Positions 58,880 through 64,000 of a DNA stretch of 64,000 nucleotides are shown piece after piece. The position numbers were made by a program, and so were the translations under genes. The stretch covers positions 174,001 through 238,000 of the forward strand of contig NC_059394.1 of assembly GCF_905220565.1 (NCBI RefSeq), written 5' to 3'. How positions within the stretch are numbered: position 1 is the stretch's first letter; every line of letters starts with the position of its first letter. The DNA is from Melitaea cinxia (taxonomy: Eukaryota > Arthropoda > Insecta > Lepidoptera > Nymphalidae). The notes below the pieces were generated by a model. It worked only from the letters and a program-made list of their open reading frames with translations. It did no database searches and had not been told where the DNA came from.

Positions 58880-59038
58880 TTTTGAATATCATATCAAAAA
58901 TCGACCGTTCCAGCGGGGATCGAACCTGCATCTCCGACTGACCCTGTCGGTGCTCTAGCCAATTAAGCTAAGGAACGATGTACTCGCTAGATCGAAATTT
59001 TTGATATGATGATTTTATATTCGGTTTAAGCGAACCTC
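58880..59038 (-). repeat. element G: tRNA-like cloverleaf on an inverted-repeat stem, copy 4
   Basis: Minus-strand bases 58977-58906 (72 nt) fold as a tRNA: acceptor cgttcc/ggaacg, D arm gctt/gagc with GG in the loop, anticodon stem ccgac/gtcgg around a 7-nt loop, and T arm gcagg-ttcgatc-cccgc. Outside it, catatcaaaaatcga (58890-58904) pairs with tcgaaatttttgatatg (58992-59008), so the cloverleaf sits on a longer stem. The box B-like ggttcgatccc is intact. The anticodon position reads GGT (Thr), but position 33 is not U, so it is probably not a working tRNA. Confidence 0.8.
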
Positions 59039-59695
59039 TATAAGCGGATACATATTTTTGTTTAATTATAGTTTTTTTTTCATGTAAGTGAATTGTATTC
59101 TTATCGTCATGATTGATTAAGATTGTAATGAATTTATAAAAACGCCACGCAAATATACAAGATACTTTAAAACTTCGTATCAAATTCTATCAATCCAAAT
59201 ACAACACTTTATCCTCAGTTCAATCATAAGCTCTGTTATCTATCACGAAATGTTTACAAGAATCAAACTGAAATAAAAGATTCTCTTTCATTCGTGAGTG
59301 TTATGTAAAGAAGCCTTAAGTACTTCATTAATGTGGCTTCAATAGTTCTGGAAGGTACAGAATTTATCTCTATTGGACAAGGATTAATTGGTTATTTGTG
59401 ACGACTCATGCTGAAGGTCTTAATTGGAAGAGAATTAAGGGATTATTCCCGGGAACGCCTCCGTGTCCCGGTAGCGACCAATTAAAAGTGTTCGACTAAA
59501 TATAAACGGTTTACTCCATTGAAAATATTTTAAGCGGATTTAAATCGTTAAAAATGTGATTAAATTCCATATTTTTTCAATATTTTGTGTTTAATTGTCA
59601 GTTTCATGACGATGATGTAAACGGTTTTAACAATTTTGACAAGTCTAAAGTCATAGGATATTTGTATTTCGAAGTTGATGAGCTAGCTAATTACC

Positions 59696-60012
59696 TATCT
59701 GTACAAATAAATAAAATCGGAGTGTCTGTTTGTAACATTAGAATAACCGCTATTTACTAAATTCACATGGATGTATACACAGTACATATATCAAAAAACA
59801 ATTTTTGTTTGTCTTTCTGTCTGTTTGTTCCGAATAATCTCTGAAACGACTGGACCGATTTTGACGGGACTTTCATTGGCAGATAGCTGATGTAATAAAG
59901 AGTAACTTATTCTACTTTTATTTTATACATTTATTTATTTTACAATTCTGCGAACTGAAAAACAACTTTTTCGTTAAATTCCACGCGGACGAAGTCGCGG
60001 CAAAGCTAGTTT
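59696..60012 (+). repeat. repeat E copy
   Basis: Sense: starts tgtacaaataaataaaatcg and ends ccacgcggacgaagtcgcgg. The best-preserved E copy. Confidence 0.7.
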
Positions 60013-60243
60013 TGAAATAATAATATAGGTAAATTTAAACTGTAGCTTATGAGTAACGTTGTAATAATTTTAATACTTAACATATGGCGCCACATCGTTG
60101 GATTTGTTACGATTTAAGCGTAGAGCCTCAAGTTGCCGTATAAATAAAATTAACCCTCTTTTTGTTTTATTTATTTTAAGTGTATTTGTTACTAACACAT
60201 AATTTGATTTAATTTTGAATATGGATTTATTTCTGAAATCAAT

Positions 60244-60270
60244 GATTATTATTATTATTATTATTATCAA
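60244..60270. repeat. (ATT)n microsatellite
   Basis: Nine or so att units. No recognisable retroposon body on either side. Confidence 0.9.
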
Positions 60271-60399
60271 TAAATTTTAGCCTCATTTCATACTGTCAAT
60301 TAATTAAAATTATAAGTTCCATGTTATTAGTTTAAATCGTATTTTGTTAAGTAAAACAAATAGAGCTGAAAACTCGTTAGGAAGTAATTACAAGTTTAC

Positions 60400-61760
60400 G
60401 GAAGTTTGATTTAGTATTTGTTACACACAAAACTGTTATCAGAGCGAATCACCACCCCGAGTGCCGCGCTGTTAGACTTACTTACCTCGTAATCGTGTTT
60501 GCCGAAGGACTTTAACATAATCCTTCCTCAACAAACTGATTGATGTTAGATTTTAGTACCAAAGAAAATTAAATTTTTGTTATTTCAACGTATAGTCAAC
60601 TCTGTTAGCTGCACACAGGGAAACAAAGAAATGAATAGCACGCAACGCTCACACACGCACACACGCACAGACCTCCGTCAGAAAACATCCGCTGGTAGAT
60701 CTCGTCGCAATCTGTGGGAACAGAACATCCGCTTAGAAAGTAACGAATCGGAATGTAAAATAAAACATTTGCTTCGACGCGTTTGCCCTTCGAAGAGGAT
60801 TTAAAGGGATTCGTCGTGGAGCCGCGACTTCAATGTTTGGATTTACGAGTGAAGATAGCGTTGATATGGTCTAACAAGTTTAGCGCTACAAAAGCGATTA
60901 GTAATAAAAATGCATCGACCGGTCGCGGGCAGGAGTCCTTGGCACGGGGCCCGGTGGCGCGGAGGGCGGTGGGCGCTACGCAGAATCTATGAAAAATCGC
61001 TTTCCTCGAGCGAACGCGACGAGAGCTCGCAATCACCGAGCGAGGGGAAAATAACTTTTGTTTCAAAATGTATTTCCGCCCGGATATTTCGATATCGAGT
61101 AACAATAAAGGCGGGCGCCTCTCGCCGCTGCGCTCGTATATATCCGTTTATTTAGACGTACACAATGATGAATTCGATAGTTGTCGTGATGCCGCCGCTT
61201 TTATCGGGGGATTTGCAACAAATTGCTGTTTGGGCGCGCGATCCACCCGATTAATTCAAAGCACGCCCATTCGCTTCAATAAATATGTTAAAATGTTTTG
61301 TGACAATGGCTGCCGAATTCGCGGCGCGGGCTTGCCTCGCTCCCCAAATGAATGGAATTACTCAAATGAAATAGATGGCGCGGCAGTCACGGCCACCGGC
61401 AGCTATACGCGTGTGTTCAAATTATCTTTTACGTCTTAAAGTATTTTAGACTTATCACGTTGGTGCTTGTACTCAATATTATTTTTATGTCTCCATCAGT
61501 GTATTTGAAGCGATATGTTGAAAGGCGAAGGTCCCAGGCGTGAGGGGGGTGCGGAAGGAGGGAGGGCCAAGTCACGCGTCTCATCGCCGCCGCCGCGCTG
61601 ACCCAATAGTCTACGTGCCTCGCTCTCACCAATACGGCTCCCGACAATTTCTGTACTGAACAGTTGCCATTCGAATGTCGTTCGTTCCCGAATATTCTTG
61701 TAAGACTTATATCTATCCGTTTATTGTTAGAAAAACTTGTATTAGGAGTGTTACGATACA
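60400..61760. other. GC-rich, open-frame-rich intronic island
   Basis: The most GC-rich non-repeat block apart from the exons and the LINE ORF, with overlapping open frames of 60-123 codons on both strands, none with a recognisable domain. It lies 0.5-1.8 kb after the Ig1 exon in host-gene direction. CpG-rich regulatory DNA or an unannotated exon/promoter are the likely readings. Confidence 0.4.
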
Positions 61761-62210
61761 TTCTGGTCGAAATTGTTTTTCTATTCCTAAACGTAATGAA
61801 AACATTTCTCCGATAGAAATAATCGAATGGCTTCTAATAGAAAATTAGCTTTCATCGAACATTCTCATTCATCATTCCGACAGCTCTATACTGTTCGCGC
61901 AGCAGAGGAATGAAAAGATGAATGTATCGTTTGAGATACATCAATAGGAGTATTCTTATACAAATAAAAATAAAACGTTACTCGTCTGAAAGCGCGTCTC
62001 TTTGTAACTTTAGGATTAATGAAGTTATAATTATTTACAAACTATTGTTACTCGTACAGGATAATATAAAGTCTCTGCGTTAACACAGCGGGAGAATCTC
62101 GTCTTAAATAAACGATCTAAGGAGGTTCCTGCTCAGCTTAGCGGGGCTCATGTAGATACTGGGGCACGTATAACTGTTGAGGTTGCTGGTGAGTATGGAA
62201 CAGGACTCAC

Positions 62211-62421
62211 CGACGACGTGGAGCGTCACGAAGAAGGAGCGCACGGGCTGCGTGGAGACCTGGCACTCGTAGACGCCAGCGTCGCGCTGCTGCGCCCACT
62301 TGATCTGCAGCGTCCAGTCGTCGGTCTGCGGCGAGTGCGTCGCCTGGAAGCGCTGGTCCGACGTGTACGTGTAACCGCCCACCGTCAGGATGTGCAGGTC
62401 GCGGTGACGGATCCATGATAC
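62211..62421 (-). CDS. dpr-like: dpr-family gene, internal exon: second half of Ig domain 1
   Basis: This exon encodes 70 codons plus one base of a Dpr (defective proboscis extension response) protein. Dprs are neuronal surface proteins with two Ig domains that bind DIP partners and help specify synaptic connections. Read on the minus strand, it opens after the acceptor cttcccag and closes at the donor gtgagt. Visible Ig1 features are the core Trp in VSWIRHRDLHILT, the family-typical YTYTSDQRFQ and DDWTLQIKWAQ strands, the second Ig cysteine in DAGVYECQVSTQP, and the G strand ending LHVV. It ends in phase 1, which matches the exon at 5271-5398. The first Ig1 cysteine must lie in an upstream exon right of position 64000. 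The number of the Dpr paralogue cannot be fixed from one and a half domains. The whole exon is GC-rich compared with its surroundings, as expected for coding sequence. Confidence 0.93.
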
Positions 62422-63168
62422 CTGGGAAGAATACCAAACGATTCAGTGTAACTATATAACTCAAATACCTGTTAAAACATGTTTTGATACAGTTCACAGC
62501 TCTGCGGCTTTACATAGATAATTAAAGACCGAACTTTTGAAATGAAAAGTATAAACTATGTATTAATTAAGATTTTATTACTCTCCATGTGAAGTTCACC
62601 AGCTTTGCCCTGAATCTCCTGATAAGTATCTATCTGACAATCTATATATCATACTTTTATATTAATGATACCAATACGGTTCTCCAGAGGTATGTTGAAA
62701 CATATTAGAACATGCTAATCACATTTCAAATGAATGTTTTGTGTTTTGAGTACAATTTAGTTAATATAAAACCTTTTTAGAAACTATTGAGAGCATGAAT
62801 ATACTCCCAAATATGTGAGCAAAACCTTATGTCCAATTTTTACGTCTCGCAATTTGCAAATATCATCATATCTCTTCTGTTAAAGAAGCGATCGTATAGC
62901 AATTTGCGGTCCAAAGTTACAAAGGTTCAATCTAACGATGAATATTCGTAAACGCTTAGAATGTATTTAAGGGCTTTGGTCACCGAGCTCGGAGCGTGTT
63001 CGCTAACCGAGACTTAGAGACTGAATTGTACTATGCAAATATTTATATTTATTTTAAAAATCAAATACTTTTTGTTAAATTATTATCCATGTTTGATTTG
63101 TTTGCTAGGTTTTTAAGGTGTTTCTTATCTCATCTCGTTTGTAAACTTGTAAGTTGATGGTTTTATAA
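62422..63168 (-). other. intron upstream of the Ig1 exon
   Basis: Host intron with no recognised repeat or exon. The preceding Dpr exon (with the first Ig1 cysteine) was looked for up to 64000 and not found. Confidence 0.6.
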
Positions 63169-63479
63169 TTGTGTTTGCTCGCAAACGAAAAAAAAAACTG
63201 ACTTCAATTACACCGACAAGTAATACAACGTAAGTAGACGAAAAAAATGAACAAACGCACTAGTCGTCACTACGATTTTTGAGGGTTCCCTTCGATTTCT
63301 CTGGGATTCCATCATCAGATCCTGGTTTCCTTATCATGGTACCACATTTAGGATTTTTCGTCAACAAAAAAGAATTATCAAAATCAGTTCATAAACGACG
63401 AAGTTATCCCCGAACATACATAAATAAATAATACGGTCGAATTGAGTAATCTCCTCCTTTTTTGAAGTCGGTTAAAAAT
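63169..63479 (+). mobile_element. repeat D copy
   Basis: From ttgtgtttgctcgcaaacga to ttttgaagtcggttaaaaat. Lies in the intron upstream of the Ig1 exon. Confidence 0.7.
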
Positions 63480-64000
63480 CAATCGAAGCGACATAATGAA
63501 AGACGTTTCAGTATTTAATTAATTATCTAACAAATCTCAGAGCCAACACACATTTCTTTGGTTTTTACCAAACGCCTGAATTTATTTAGTTTTATATTAC
63601 ATTTGGCTTCAATAGCCAGCTTGACATTTACAATACGTATAAGTTATGTAACAAACAACAGGCAACACCTTAGTGTTATTGGTGACAATAATAATCGAAA
63701 TTGGTAAAATTGAGACTATATTCATAACATTTACAACCAACGATCTTCACAATAATTGTAACGAGCTGATTGAAATCTGAACACAGACAGATACCGGCCG
63801 GCGCGCGGCGCTAGATGCGGGCTGCTGATAGCGAAAATCTGCCCGCTCTGGACGAAACACCATTAAAACTTGCTCGCCTCGATTTCAATCAAGCGAACGC
63901 GAATACAAATCGACCCCGGACACGAAGCACATCTTCTTATTTATTGATTATCTAATCGCTGTTACGTGTTGCATAAGCTTAATAAGTATCGTAAAAGTTG
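63480..64000 (-). other. intron, right edge of window
   Basis: AT-rich, with a GC-richer patch at 63785-63920. No exon seen. Confidence 0.5.

Larger units (their letters stand above)
5399..62210 (-). other. giant phase-1 intron of the dpr-like gene
   Basis: The interval between the two Dpr exons is about 56.8 kb. Exon phases match, and the protein order Ig1-to-Ig2 runs without loss across it, so no exon need lie between them. Its content is mainly transposon-derived. The two recognisable LINEs are both antisense to the host gene. Confidence 0.85.

Noticed and set aside
58906..58977. Functional tRNA-Thr gene
   Set aside because: Repeated dispersed element, no U33, acceptor mismatch at one pair, and inverted repeats around it.
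62207..62497. Alternative-frame 96-codon minus ORF over the Ig1 exon
   Set aside because: The other frame gives a clear Dpr Ig1 sequence with correct splice sites; this one is its shadow.

Overview
The window is interior sequence of one animal gene. Its character is lepidopteran (moth or butterfly): AT-rich non-coding DNA, tRNA-headed SINEs of the kind abundant in butterflies, very common lepidopteran dispersed repeats, an R1-clade LINE and a mariner remnant. The exact species cannot be read from the sequence.

Host gene. Only two host coding exons are visible, both on the minus strand. The 211-bp exon at 62211-62421 encodes the second half of the first Ig domain of a Dpr-family (defective proboscis extension response) cell-surface protein. 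The 128-bp exon at 5271-5398 encodes the first half of the second Ig domain. The first exon ends in phase 1 and the second starts in the matching phase, so they join directly as V-V-V-P-S-A across an intron of about 56.8 kb (5399-62210). The earlier exons lie to the right of the window and the later ones to the left. Almost everything else is intron.

Intron contents. The main object is a 4.86-kb LINE insertion at 39481-44335, plus strand and antisense to the host gene, bounded by a 14-bp target-site duplication and ending in poly(A). It is 5'-truncated inside the reverse transcriptase, but its remaining reading frame is open for about 1,406 codons. In order it encodes the RT palm/thumb, an RNase H with its catalytic acidic residues, a CCHC-type zinc knuckle, an unrecognised globular region, a Ser/Pro-rich linker, and a complete superfamily 1 helicase like those of alphavirus-like plant and insect RNA viruses. 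The duplication around the whole unit shows that the viral-type helicase moved as part of the retrotransposon. From memory, R1-type LINEs with a C-terminal tobamovirus-like helicase have been reported in insects, so the architecture is probably not new, but this copy is unusually intact.

A second 5'-truncated LINE with an intact RT C-terminal half lies at 35838-37470. Around these are several dispersed families: a tRNA-headed SINE (A, about nine copies or fragments, five with clear target duplications) and a tail-swapped variant (A2, two copies); families B, C, D, E and F; and four copies of a small element (G) that folds as a near-complete tRNA cloverleaf, in at least two copies on top of an inverted-repeat stem. 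There is also an internally deleted mariner (24664-25110), a perfect 27-bp-arm palindrome (18302-18359), a foldback element (46109-46197), microsatellites, and a cluster of TATCGATA/CGATA motifs (49673-49760). No complete gene, rRNA or CRISPR array is present.
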